Of a stretch of DNA of 26,478 nucleotides, positions 16,679-24,060 are shown piece by piece (position 1 is the first letter of the stretch; each line of letters starts with the position of its first letter). Made by a program: the position numbers and the translations under genes. The DNA is from a virus, in IMG/VR virus record IMGVR_UViG_3300025840_000211, positions 1 through 26,478 of that record; one strand, written 5' to 3'. The notes under the pieces are model-generated. The model was not told where the DNA came from. It searched no databases and saw only the letters and a program-made list of their open reading frames with translations.

Positions 16679-18028
16679 TTAGTTAAACGGTTTTCTTCCG
16701 AAGGTATCTCTGACAAGAGTTAAACTTGTAAAAGTATCTCTTGGAGTTATTCTATGACATAAGCTCGCTATCATATATATGCCACCTGTGCCAAATTCTT
16801 TATCATTATTTACTTCAGGGTTTTTTTCCGTTGTTAATTGTGGAAAGTCACAATAGATTAAATCTCCTGCTCTTAAAGAAAAATCGCCAGCAATAATAAT
16901 TTCTGTCTTAATAGTAAAGAGTTGATTGTATCTCATGATTGCTTGAACCATCGTCTTTGGAGCATCATATGTTGGGTTCTTTAACTTCGACTTCCAGTTT
17001 TTCAACTCCTCTTCTGAATTTTTTCCTGGAGGAAGAACTCCAATGTCTAGAATATGATTCATTAATCTTGATGTTGGAGTTCTAAATTCATCTGCAACAT
17101 AAGTAATGTCGTTTTCACTAGCAGAAACTATCTTTCCATTTTGCTGGTTTTCATCTACATTAAAATCTCTTTCCAAATATTCCATAGCAAAAAAGTCAAA
17201 GAACAAAGTTCTATTAGAATATGTTCCTAGAGTTAGATTACTTTGTAAATCTATATCCCTTTTAATTTGGTAAGATAATATAGAAGCATCATATCCAACA
17301 GGCAAAGATTCAGTTCCTGTGTGAATGTATTTCTTTTTAGGACTTTGTTTAAATAAATTATCAATAGATTTAAACTTAAATCCATCATATGTTTCATAGA
17401 AAAAGTATCCAGCAGCTGCTCCAATCTCGCCAACATTTGCTGGTACAGATTTAGATGCTAACCAAGTACAAACATAAAAAGGTTTTCTACTATTTCCTAT
17501 AAAGTTATAAGTAAGATTTGTTTGATCTATGTCTAAATTTTTCTGAGAGTTTAAACCTCTCTGATCTGTTAGTATATTAGATACACTTGCAGATGTAGGT
17601 CCATTATAACGATTCACACATCTTGATTGTTCATTTGCTATAAACTCTCTAGTACACATATCAATATAATAAAGATCGCTTTGAGTTTCTGGACTAATAT
17701 CTCGAACTCTATTGACATAAAAAGAACTGTCACCAGAAAACTTTAACTTGGTGCTTTGTTCTTGAGCATCTTCTATTTCAATTATTACCTGTTCACCACC
17801 TCTAATCGGCAATGTATCAAGTATTCCTTTATTGAAAGTTTTATCACTATCAGTTAAGCTGTATCCAGTTTCAATAATGGTGCTTGTGAGTGAAACGGAA
17901 TTTGATAATACACTTTCGTAATAATATATTTCTTGAGCACCTGCAGATAAGTCTACACTACTGTTTCCCTTATTGGAAAAAACTTGGAACTTATTTATAT
18001 TACCAGATCTTGTATTAGTATTTGCCAT
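16679..18028 (-). CDS. 27: gp27-like baseplate hub protein (449 aa)
   Basis: The length (T4 gp27 is about 390 residues) and the position directly before the gp5-like gene fit the hub trimer that joins tail tube and spike. The sequence is a mix of beta-rich segments: IIETGYSLTDSDKTFNKGIL, GGEQVIIEIEDA and FYVNRVRDI. Its C-terminal part has EIIIAGDFSLRAGDLIYCDF and then GIYMIASLCHRITPRDTFTS. This is the pattern seen in the tube-like domains of gp27 and gpD family hubs, where a field of the form GDxIxxxxP precedes the final strands. The ATG at 18028 overlaps the previous stop as TAATG and has AAGGAT as Shine-Dalgarno. I rely on these patterns, context and length rather than on an alignment. Confidence 0.65.
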   Translation of the reverse strand: MANTNTRSGNINKFQVFSNKGNSSVDLSAGAQEIYYYESVLSNSVSLTSTIIETGYSLTDSDKTFNKGILDTLPIRGGEQVIIEIEDAQEQSTKLKFSGDSSFYVNRVRDISPETQSDLYYIDMCTREFIANEQSRCVNRYNGPTSASVSNILTDQRGLNSQKNLDIDQTNLTYNFIGNSRKPFYVCTWLASKSVPANVGEIGAAAGYFFYETYDGFKFKSIDNLFKQSPKKKYIHTGTESLPVGYDASILSYQIKRDIDLQSNLTLGTYSNRTLFFDFFAMEYLERDFNVDENQQNGKIVSASENDITYVADEFRTPTSRLMNHILDIGVLPPGKNSEEELKNWKSKLKNPTYDAPKTMVQAIMRYNQLFTIKTEIIIAGDFSLRAGDLIYCDFPQLTTEKNPEVNNDKEFGTGGIYMIASLCHRITPRDTFTSLTLVRDTFGRKPFN

Positions 18029-19818
18029 TATCCTTGCTTATATAAGAATCCAATTAACTGTGCCTGATATAAACTATTTAATATATCAATCTTTTTAGGT
18101 CCTATGATAGGTGGCATCATTTCTCCACCACCAGAAACTATAATATTACCTCCAGATTGTTGTGGCATAAGAAAAACTTGACTAGAACCTGCAGGAATTT
18201 CATATTCTGCTCTTTCAGAAATACCTGAAACGCTGGATGATGCTTTAGGTTCTAAAGAAATAACCTGTGCTGGTGCTGCTGGTGGTTCTGGTACTGGTGC
18301 TGCCGGTGCTTGTCCTCCTCCTAAGTTTTGAGAAGTTATTCCTTGAACTTCTGCCCATCCAAATCCATCAAATTTCACGTTCTTTCCATTTTTCATTACA
18401 ACATCACCAACTTTGTATGTTTTATTCTCATCGTATTCTGGTATATTTGAAGGGACAGAATTTTTTGGTAGATATCTAGATACAGATTCTGATGCTTCTG
18501 CTTTAGTAATACTTCCATCATTATTTTTATCGAGTCCTTTGTTTTGCTCATATGCTTTTCCAGTATAACCACTCATAGCGCCCTTTCCAAATAAAACAAA
18601 GTCATCGGGTTTTCCAACTGCTGCTGGAAACAAAACTGCCATATAGATATCAGACAAACTTCCACCTTCAATTCCTTTACCTGAAAAATATTTGTCAACA
18701 TATACTAGCTGTTCAGATCTGGACATTCCTGCTAATTTATCTGTTGTTGTTCCCAATCCTTCAGCAGTGCTATCCATAAATTGAATTAGTCCAGTAGCTC
18801 CAGAACCTGCTTGGTTTTTTACAGAAGGATCAAAAGTTCCTCCTGTTTCAAATCCCATTACTGCATAAAGATAGTCTTCTGGAACATTATATTTTTTAGC
18901 AAGATTAGTTACTCCTTGAGTAAATTCTGTGTCTTGAGTTACCTCTGATGGTATTTCACCTGCTTTAGCATATGAAGATCTTGGGGAACTTGGAGAACTT
19001 GAAGAACTTGAATTAGTATCAAGAGAATCTACTGCTGATTTTATATTATTAAACAACTGTTCCATTCCCGGAATCAGTTTAGCAATTTCGGTTAGGTTTT
19101 TTGACAAGTTATCCGCATCAATATCTTCTTTAGGAACTCCCATAATTTCAGCAATTATTTTTACACCTTCATTGGTAATCCATTTCAGTCCATCCCATAC
19201 TGGACTCAAAAACTCTCCAAGAAGAGTAATAAATTCTTCAAAAGCTTTATAGACATTTCTAAAGAAATTGACAATTTTGTCAAGGTTTTTTAATACCGCT
19301 AAAACAAGAGCACCTATAAGAATACTTCTAAAGTATCCAACAATATTAAGAGGATCATCTGGTAGGCTTATATTTCTTAAGAAACCAAACTTATCTGTTT
19401 TATCTTCTAATTCATTTTCTCTAACTTTATTTGCTGCTCTTTGAGATTCTACTCTTTGCCTTTCTTTTTGTTTATTTTTATTTTCATTATCGTTTTTAAG
19501 ATATTTTATAATGTCGTTAAGACTATTATAAATCTCTCCAAATATTCCTTTTATATCTCCTCCTTTAGTTTTATTATTGTCAGTTTTAGTTTCTTTTAGA
19601 AGATTGTTTATTTTACTTTGAGGTAAAAGTTTTTCAGCAGATATTCTTGGGGGCTTTACCATACCCTCCTTTATTGGATCAGCACCCTTCTTCTTATCTT
19701 TTATATTAAGAAACTTATTTTTAGCAATTTTCTTTCCAGCATCAGACGACTCTCTGCCAGAAGAAAGTTTTTTTGCTTTAAATAATTTTGAACCGACTCC
19801 TAATAATGCTGATAACAT
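18028..19818 (-). CDS. Tail protein with lytic transglycosylase-like domain (596 aa)
   Basis: Residues 1-110 are Lys-rich. About residues 120-176 hold a charged helix (RVESQRAANKVRENELE) and then a hydrophobic helix (IVGYFRSILIGALVLAVLKN), both shared with the next upstream gene. Residues about 300-410 resemble a soluble lytic transglycosylase: YLYAVMGFETGGTFDPS, with the probable catalytic Glu near 322, and ATGLIQFMDSTA. A canonical EF-hand loop (DKNNDGSITKAE, about 428-439) follows. After it comes a segment like a chitin/peptidoglycan-binding module (YDENKTYKVGDVVMKNGKN ... WAEV). The length is close to that of the T4 tape measure gp29 (590). The protein probably rides in the tail and opens the cell wall during DNA entry. 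The ATG has AGGAT upstream, inside the end of the preceding gene. Confidence 0.72.
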   Translation of the reverse strand: MLSALLGVGSKLFKAKKLSSGRESSDAGKKIAKNKFLNIKDKKKGADPIKEGMVKPPRISAEKLLPQSKINNLLKETKTDNNKTKGGDIKGIFGEIYNSLNDIIKYLKNDNENKNKQKERQRVESQRAANKVRENELEDKTDKFGFLRNISLPDDPLNIVGYFRSILIGALVLAVLKNLDKIVNFFRNVYKAFEEFITLLGEFLSPVWDGLKWITNEGVKIIAEIMGVPKEDIDADNLSKNLTEIAKLIPGMEQLFNNIKSAVDSLDTNSSSSSSPSSPRSSYAKAGEIPSEVTQDTEFTQGVTNLAKKYNVPEDYLYAVMGFETGGTFDPSVKNQAGSGATGLIQFMDSTAEGLGTTTDKLAGMSRSEQLVYVDKYFSGKGIEGGSLSDIYMAVLFPAAVGKPDDFVLFGKGAMSGYTGKAYEQNKGLDKNNDGSITKAEASESVSRYLPKNSVPSNIPEYDENKTYKVGDVVMKNGKNVKFDGFGWAEVQGITSQNLGGGQAPAAPVPEPPAAPAQVISLEPKASSSVSGISERAEYEIPAGSSQVFLMPQQSGGNIIVSGGGEMMPPIIGPKKIDILNSLYQAQLIGFLYKQG

Positions 19819-19819
19819 A

Positions 19820-21808
19820 TTATCCTACCACATTATAGATTCCTTTAATGACCATCATAGACATGTTGTTTGGATCATCAGATGAGAAAATTGGAACTTT
19901 GGCTTGATTTGCTCCCGATGAAGATCCACCACCACCTCCACCTCCTGTTGGAATAGGAAGTATTCCACCAATTCCACTTCTTCCTGTTGGGGAAGATATT
20001 GTTGGAGTAGTTGGTTTAAATGATGAAATTTGAGCAGAAGAAGTTGTAGGTGGAGGTGGTGCGGAACTGCCACCATCACCAAAAACAAAATGTCCACCGT
20101 GAGACCCTTCATATGGTGCGAGATTCCAATCATACTTTCCACCATATGCTTTTAACCAAATTTGAGAATCTCCATGAATGTCCATAGCGTTTCCTGTAAG
20201 ATGCTTTGAACCAGGTGCTCCTCCTTCTAAAGTATTTTTTGCTTGACTTCTTTGAGCACTAGCAATATCACTGCCCTTTACCATTCCTCCAGAGTCTTGT
20301 AATATTTGGGCAAAAGCCATTGCTCCTTCTTTAGAAAATACTACAGGTCTTCCATTAGCATCTAAAACAAGATTCCCATCTCTAGATTTAATTCCAAATC
20401 CACTACCAGTTTCTGAATGAGAAGCTGGAACTACTTCATAATCACCAACAGATCTTGAACTTGAATCGGAAGTTTCTGAACCGGAAGTTTCTGAATTTTG
20501 ACTTAAAGATGCTGCTCCAGCTTTAAGATTCTCCAAACTTTTATTCATAGACTTTGCCAGCTTTTTAGAGTTTTCTACAAGCTCCTCTATTTTTTCAATA
20601 GTTCCTTTGGGTACTCCATCAGGGAAAAGTTCTTCCATTAATGCATCTTCCTTTGCTTGAGATATTGGAAGATTTGTTTCATATGTTTTTAGCAATTCTC
20701 TAGATTTTTTTAAATCTGCTTTATATATTTTGGCGGCCGATGATTCCTCGTCCAAACCTAAGAGTCTTTTTTCATCTTTTTCTATTTTTTCTTTAGTTTC
20801 TTTAACACTATTTCTCAAAGTTTGAGTCATTGTCATTCTAGGAATAAGTTCCTTTTTCATTCTATTAACTTTAGATTGAGTCTCTAGATATACTTCATCT
20901 CTTCTTTTCCTTTCTGGATCATCCTTATCTAGTTTTTGAATTTCTTCGTTTTCTAAAAAAAGTTTTTGCTCAATATTTTTAATCTCAGCCTCAACAGCAG
21001 GAAAATCCTTTCCTCTCAAATATTGTTTAAGGTTTCTAAATCCAAGAAATCCTCCAGCAACAGCTCCAGCACCCAATAAAACCCAACCAACCCCCGGAAT
21101 TAAAGCAGTTAATCCAGCTAAAGCACCTCCAAGTGTAACTAACCCACCAATAATGGTAGTAGTAAGTCCTAATAAAGTTGATGCTATAGGTAAAGAAACA
21201 ATAGCAAGTATTCCTCCAAGAATTAATGGAGCATTATCTACCATAAAGTTTTTAAACTTTTCAATAGATTCTTTATTTCTGGGGTCCTGCATCCACTTCA
21301 GTGCCGATACCACTACACTCCCTATGAGTATATTTTTAAAGTATCCTATTACATTATCAAAAAAACCACCTACAGGTTTTATTTCAGGTAAGTTTATAGC
21401 TCTATTTCTATCATCTCTATCTTTCTCTAGTTCTTTCTCCCTAGACTTTTGTTTACCTCTTTGAGATTCTATTCTTCTTGTATTCTCATCTTTTTTATCA
21501 TTTTTATTTTGAGTTTGGAGAATACTCTTGATAACATTAAGGGATGCTAAAACTTGATTAAGTCCCTTAAGAACATCAGTTTTAAACTCTTTATCAGTTT
21601 CTAAATTATCTTTTTCTTCTTCGTCAGTTTCTGCCTTTAAACTCTCTGGATTTATGGGAGGTTTTTTATTAAGTACTTTATTAATATCAATCTTACCTTT
21701 TTTTACACCCAAAATTCCAGAAGGATCGGGTCTAGACTCTTCTTCGTCATTACCACTGACGATATCTTTTAGTAGATCTTCTAGTCCTTCTGGAATTTTA
21801 TCATCCAT
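19820..21808 (-). CDS. Tape-measure-like tail protein with M15-type peptidase domain (662 aa)
   Basis: The N-terminal 170 residues contain the charged helix and hydrophobic helix shared with the following gene (RRIESQRGKQKSREKELE, then VIGYFKNILIGSVVVSALKW). Residues about 188-256 are a long Gly/Ala/Leu-rich hydrophobic stretch (GGILAIVSLPIASTLLGL, then GVGWVLLGAGAVAGGFLGF), typical of tape-measure proteins that can insert into membrane. Long charged coiled-coil segments follow to about 450. Residues about 460-590 look like an M15 D-Ala-D-Ala carboxypeptidase-type domain: SKHLTGNAMDIHG with zinc-ligand His and Asp near 534-541, then GSHGGHFVF near 570. The C-terminus is Pro/Gly-rich. The start overlaps the small ORF by 8 bases. 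The position directly after gp26 and the small ORF is the usual site of a tape measure. Confidence 0.7.
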   Translation of the reverse strand: MDDKIPEGLEDLLKDIVSGNDEEESRPDPSGILGVKKGKIDINKVLNKKPPINPESLKAETDEEEKDNLETDKEFKTDVLKGLNQVLASLNVIKSILQTQNKNDKKDENTRRIESQRGKQKSREKELEKDRDDRNRAINLPEIKPVGGFFDNVIGYFKNILIGSVVVSALKWMQDPRNKESIEKFKNFMVDNAPLILGGILAIVSLPIASTLLGLTTTIIGGLVTLGGALAGLTALIPGVGWVLLGAGAVAGGFLGFRNLKQYLRGKDFPAVEAEIKNIEQKLFLENEEIQKLDKDDPERKRRDEVYLETQSKVNRMKKELIPRMTMTQTLRNSVKETKEKIEKDEKRLLGLDEESSAAKIYKADLKKSRELLKTYETNLPISQAKEDALMEELFPDGVPKGTIEKIEELVENSKKLAKSMNKSLENLKAGAASLSQNSETSGSETSDSSSRSVGDYEVVPASHSETGSGFGIKSRDGNLVLDANGRPVVFSKEGAMAFAQILQDSGGMVKGSDIASAQRSQAKNTLEGGAPGSKHLTGNAMDIHGDSQIWLKAYGGKYDWNLAPYEGSHGGHFVFGDGGSSAPPPPTTSSAQISSFKPTTPTISSPTGRSGIGGILPIPTGGGGGGGSSSGANQAKVPIFSSDDPNNMSMMVIKGIYNVVG

Positions 21809-21980
21809 TTTGTTGCTGTTGTTGTTTTAGTTTTTCTTCTTCAAGATGATTCTGTAATAATGCGATATAGATGTCTCTTTCCCAAGGAATCAAATTTTCC
21901 ACTTCCCATAATGAGTATTTATGATACTGGACCAAAGCAAAGTTAATTTTAAAATAATTCTCAAGGTCCATATGGGACAT
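21801..21980 (-). CDS. Small ORF, candidate -1 frameshift extension of gp26 (59 codons)
   Basis: The frame encodes MSHMDLENYFKINFALVQYH, then SLWEVENLIPWERDIYIALL and a Glu/Lys/Gln-rich tail with five Gln. The ATG at 21980 lies 2 bases after the gp26-like stop; another is at 21971. Neither has a Shine-Dalgarno sequence. The frame is the -1 frame relative to gp26 and is open upstream through the slippery heptamer at 21989-21995. A -1 shift would therefore give a gp26 fusion of about 300 residues, through the junction codons Arg-Val-Ala. Its stop (TGA 21801-21803) overlaps the next gene by 8 bases. Small proteins of this kind, with a YSLxELE...PxEREIY pattern, follow gp26 in related cyanophages as I remember them. 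The function is probably as the C-terminal part of a tail assembly chaperone, by analogy with lambda GT. Confidence 0.75.
   Translation of the reverse strand: MSHMDLENYFKINFALVQYHKYSLWEVENLIPWERDIYIALLQNHLEEEKLKQQQQQNG
21916..21923 (-). promoter_or_regulatory. Possible late promoter (CATAAATA) before tape-measure-like gene
   Basis: The minus strand reads CATAAATA inside the small ORF, about 108 bases upstream of the ATG at 21808. It is flanked by the same TCATAAATAC context as the site at 819-826. It lies within coding sequence (codons for His-Lys-Tyr), so it may be coincidental. Confidence 0.25.
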
Positions 21981-21982
21981 CG

Positions 21983-22702
21983 CTACGCGAAAAAACTTGA
22001 TAACCCTTCTAATACTACAGTACTTTCTACTTTTGTATTTGGATTTATAACTTTAAATTCGTGAGACAACTTGGGCATTGTGACAAAAAACTTTTCAACT
22101 TCTTTAAATTGACTACTGTTCATTTGCCCTAAGAAATCGACAAGTTCTTTCTTGGTGACATCAGAAGAAGGCCAAACTTCTTCATCATTATAAATCTTAT
22201 CAATACAAGAAGCAATTAATTCAAATGATTTATCAATGTCCATTTCAGTATTGATATCAAAATTATTTTTAATAAACTCATCCAAAGAAGGATATTTCAT
22301 TTGCATGAAAAGTTTATCGTCAAGTTTAATCTTATTGTTATGATTTTTATCCTTTGTTACTTTAATATCATCAATAAGGATTCTTACAGGAATACTTGTT
22401 TCACCATCATCTGGAGCAATAATATTAACTTCAATTTCTTCACCTACAGATTTACCACGAATATTTAAGAACAGAAATTCAATATCAAATGTTGGCAGAG
22501 ACTCTACTTTAACACCTCTTGTCTGAATACAGCTTTTTAGAACTGCTTTAATTGCATTAGAGATTTCTTTATTACTTTCTGATTCTAATGCAAGAACAAG
22601 AAGTTTTTCTTCTTTAACTAGAAATGGTCTATACTTAATTGTTTTTCCAGTCGATGGCAACTCAAGTTCATATGATGGAGTCGCAATTGTTGGTAAAGGC
22701 AT
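21983..22702 (-). CDS. 26: gp26-like baseplate hub / tail assembly protein (239 aa)
   Basis: The sequence fits the T4 gp26 family as I know it from cyanophages: MPLPTIATPSYELELPSTGK, then KYRPFLVKEEKLLVLALESE, LPTFDIEFLFLNIRGKSVG, MKYPSLDEFIKNNF and FVTMPKLSHEFKVINPNT, ending in VVLEGLSSFFA. In T4, gp26 acts in assembly of the baseplate hub. The ATG at 22702 has AGGA 6 bases upstream. It is preceded by an AATAAATA late-promoter candidate at 22729-22736. The last codons before the TAG contain T TTT TTC, a perfect -1 slippery heptamer, and the shifted frame continues into the small ORF. That arrangement, placed just before tape-measure-like genes, is what is known for lambda G/GT-type chaperones. 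Normal product 239 residues, predicted fusion about 300. Confidence 0.85.
   Translation of the reverse strand: MPLPTIATPSYELELPSTGKTIKYRPFLVKEEKLLVLALESESNKEISNAIKAVLKSCIQTRGVKVESLPTFDIEFLFLNIRGKSVGEEIEVNIIAPDDGETSIPVRILIDDIKVTKDKNHNNKIKLDDKLFMQMKYPSLDEFIKNNFDINTEMDIDKSFELIASCIDKIYNDEEVWPSSDVTKKELVDFLGQMNSSQFKEVEKFFVTMPKLSHEFKVINPNTKVESTVVLEGLSSFFA
21989..21995 (-). promoter_or_regulatory. Candidate programmed -1 frameshift site (T TTT TTC)
   Basis: The minus strand reads TTTTTTC with zero-frame codons TTT TTC, the X XXY YYZ form needed for tandem -1 slippage. It is two codons before the gp26-like stop (TAG 21983-21985). After slippage the next codons are CGC GTA GCG ATG, in frame with the 59-codon ORF. 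A purine-rich AGAAGGG lies 8 bases upstream and could stimulate shifting by rRNA pairing. Downstream are two small potential hairpins, TCGC-GTA-GCGA and GTCC-CATAT-GGAC. Both are short and may be weak. Confidence 0.7.
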
Positions 22703-22728
22703 AATGTCCTATAGTGATTCAGTAATAA

Positions 22729-22736
22729 TATTTATT
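22729..22736 (-). promoter_or_regulatory. Candidate late promoter (AATAAATA) for gp26
   Basis: The minus strand reads AATAAATA, overlapping the TAA stop of the gp54-like gene (22735-22737) and lying 26 bases upstream of the gp26-like ATG. The 32-base gap between these genes is otherwise AT-rich and holds the AGGA ribosome binding site. It matches the NATAAATA class and the stop-codon overlap seen elsewhere in this window. Confidence 0.5.
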
Positions 22737-23556
22737 AATTGGTAAGAACACCAAAAGCAGCTTCGGCAATAGGACTATTCGCAAGTATTCTACTTCCAAG
22801 TCCGTTTTCTGCTTTACCTATTGTAGCTAATGCTGCCGCTGCTCTTATCTTATCAAGTTCAGAACTAGTTCCTTGTGAGAAGTTTGCGCCATTTAATTCC
22901 GCAACTCCTGGTGCTTTTGCGTTAGTTAAATTTCTTAACGGTTCAATTGTACTTCTTTCTCTAACATATCTAATATAAGAAAAAGAAATATTATATTTTA
23001 AAAGTTGACTTTCTTCATACTTAACCGGTGTTGAAATCACAGAAATTGGGAATGCTTTAACAAAAGTGTAGTTTAAAGTTGTGCCAATATCTTTTTCATA
23101 CTTTACAATATACATATCACACTTATAAGATGTTGGATAGTTCATCCTATAATTTACATAGGGACTTTTATAATCACTTCTTTGAAGTGGAGAACCTCCA
23201 GTAATATAATCAATCCAACCATCAAAATATTCTATAACTTTATAATTTCTATCAACATAAAAAGTTAAGTTTAATGTGTTGTCAAATACTCTACGGTATG
23301 CCATCTTCTCAGTAACCCCATGATAATCTGAAGTCACATCATGAGTTGCTAAGCTTGTTCCTGGAAGAGTTGCTTCAGAACATAAGAGTTCAATGTTACT
23401 AATATCTCCAGATACAATTCCTCTCTGACCAACAAAGGTTGAAATTGAAGTTGGAAACTCAAACTTCACATGGTAGAGTGAAGTTTGAGCTATATTAAGC
23501 ATTCTAGATTTTAGATCACTTATAGAATAATATTCGGGTTTTCCTGGTGCTCCCAT
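22735..23556 (-). CDS. 54: gp54-like baseplate tail-tube initiator (273 aa)
   Basis: The N-terminal 130 residues carry a tail-tube type fold signature: SLYHVKFEFPTSISTFVGQR, then LLCSEATLPGTSLATHDV, FDNTLNLTFYVDRNYKVIEY and FDGWIDYITGG. A second block has YIVKYEKDIGTTLNYTFVKA and FPISVISTPVKYEESQLLKY, and the tail is Ala-rich and helical. This layout is shared by gp19-like tube proteins, and gp54 is the T4 member that starts tube polymerisation on the baseplate. Length is somewhat below T4 gp54 (320). The ATG at 23556 has no clear Shine-Dalgarno sequence. The gene is divergent from gp4, with 39 bases between starts. gp48, its usual partner, lies just beyond on the other strand. gp19 itself is less likely given the length and neighbours. 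Confidence 0.75.
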   Translation of the reverse strand: MGAPGKPEYYSISDLKSRMLNIAQTSLYHVKFEFPTSISTFVGQRGIVSGDISNIELLCSEATLPGTSLATHDVTSDYHGVTEKMAYRRVFDNTLNLTFYVDRNYKVIEYFDGWIDYITGGSPLQRSDYKSPYVNYRMNYPTSYKCDMYIVKYEKDIGTTLNYTFVKAFPISVISTPVKYEESQLLKYNISFSYIRYVRERSTIEPLRNLTNAKAPGVAELNGANFSQGTSSELDKIRAAAALATIGKAENGLGSRILANSPIAEAAFGVLTN

Positions 23557-23557
23557 T

Positions 23558-23565
23558 TATAAATA
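23558..23565 (+). promoter_or_regulatory. Candidate T4-type late promoter (TATAAATA) for gp4-gp48-gp53
   Basis: A perfect TATAAATA lies in the only divergent gap of the window, 30 bases before the gp4 ATG and immediately next to the gp54-like start on the other strand. It is the natural promoter for the plus-strand cluster. I found no equally good minus-strand octamer in the gap for the gp54-like gene. Confidence 0.65.
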
Positions 23566-23595
23566 TATTGACCTTATATATTATGTAGTAGAGTT

Positions 23596-24039
23596 ATGGC
23601 AGAAAGTTTAAAGTCAAAATACAAACCTTCAAATCCTCAAAAATATAAAGGTGACCATAACAATATAATCTGTAGAAGTAGTTGGGAAAGAAAATTCTGC
23701 AGATGGTGCGATTTAAATGAAAGTATAATATCTTGGGGTTCTGAAGAGTTTTTTATTCCTTATCTCTCTCCTATAGACAATAAATTTCATAGGTATTATC
23801 CAGATTTTATAGTTAAACTTAAAGAACAATCTGGAAAAATAAAAACATATGTAATTGAAGTAAAACCCAAGAAACAAACTGTTCCTCCAAAGAAAAGATC
23901 TAGAGTAACAAAATCTTTTATATATGAATCTAAAACCTATGCTATCAATCAAGCAAAATGGAAAGCGGCAAAAGAGTGGTGTGAAGATAGACTCATAGAT
24001 TTTAAAGTCATAACTGAAGATGAATTGGGTATTGGATAA
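23596..24039 (+). CDS. 4: gp4 head completion protein, nuclease-like (147 aa)
   Basis: The protein matches T4 gp4 (also called gp50, about 150 residues) in length and motif order: KYKGDHNNIICRSSWERKFC, WCDLNESIISWGSEEFFIPY, then HRYYPDFIVKLKEQ, KTYVIEVKPKKQTVPPKKRS and INQAKWKAAKEWCEDRLIDF. The PDF...EVKPKK segment fits a PD-(D/E)xK nuclease core, with Asp in YPDF and Glu and Lys in IEVKPKK. In T4 this protein completes filled heads, possibly trimming DNA, before tails attach. The ATG at 23596 follows a TAGAG sequence. The stop overlaps a late-promoter-like AATAAATA that would serve gp48. It heads a plus-strand group with gp48 and gp53. Confidence 0.9.
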   Translation: MAESLKSKYKPSNPQKYKGDHNNIICRSSWERKFCRWCDLNESIISWGSEEFFIPYLSPIDNKFHRYYPDFIVKLKEQSGKIKTYVIEVKPKKQTVPPKKRSRVTKSFIYESKTYAINQAKWKAAKEWCEDRLIDFKVITEDELGIG

Positions 24040-24045
24040 TAAATA
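24038..24045 (+). promoter_or_regulatory. Candidate late promoter (AATAAATA) for gp48
   Basis: AATAAATA overlaps the gp4 stop (TAA 24037-24039) and ends 15 bases before the gp48 ATG at 24061. This is the same stop-overlap arrangement as at 819, 3145 and 22729. The leader it would give gp48 is very short and lacks a clear Shine-Dalgarno sequence. Confidence 0.45.
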
Positions 24046-24060
24046 GTTAAAAAATGTCCG

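Noticed and set aside
16678-16716. TTG-initiated extension of the small acidic protein
   Set aside because: It would overlap the gp27-like gene by 38 bases, and an ATG at 16677 directly after that stop fits the strand's usual spacing better.
17992-17999. Perfect TATAAATA on the minus strand
   Set aside because: It lies inside the gp27-like gene, downstream of its start codon, and encodes part of Asn-Ile-Asn. No gene start follows closely, so it is probably chance in AT-rich coding sequence.
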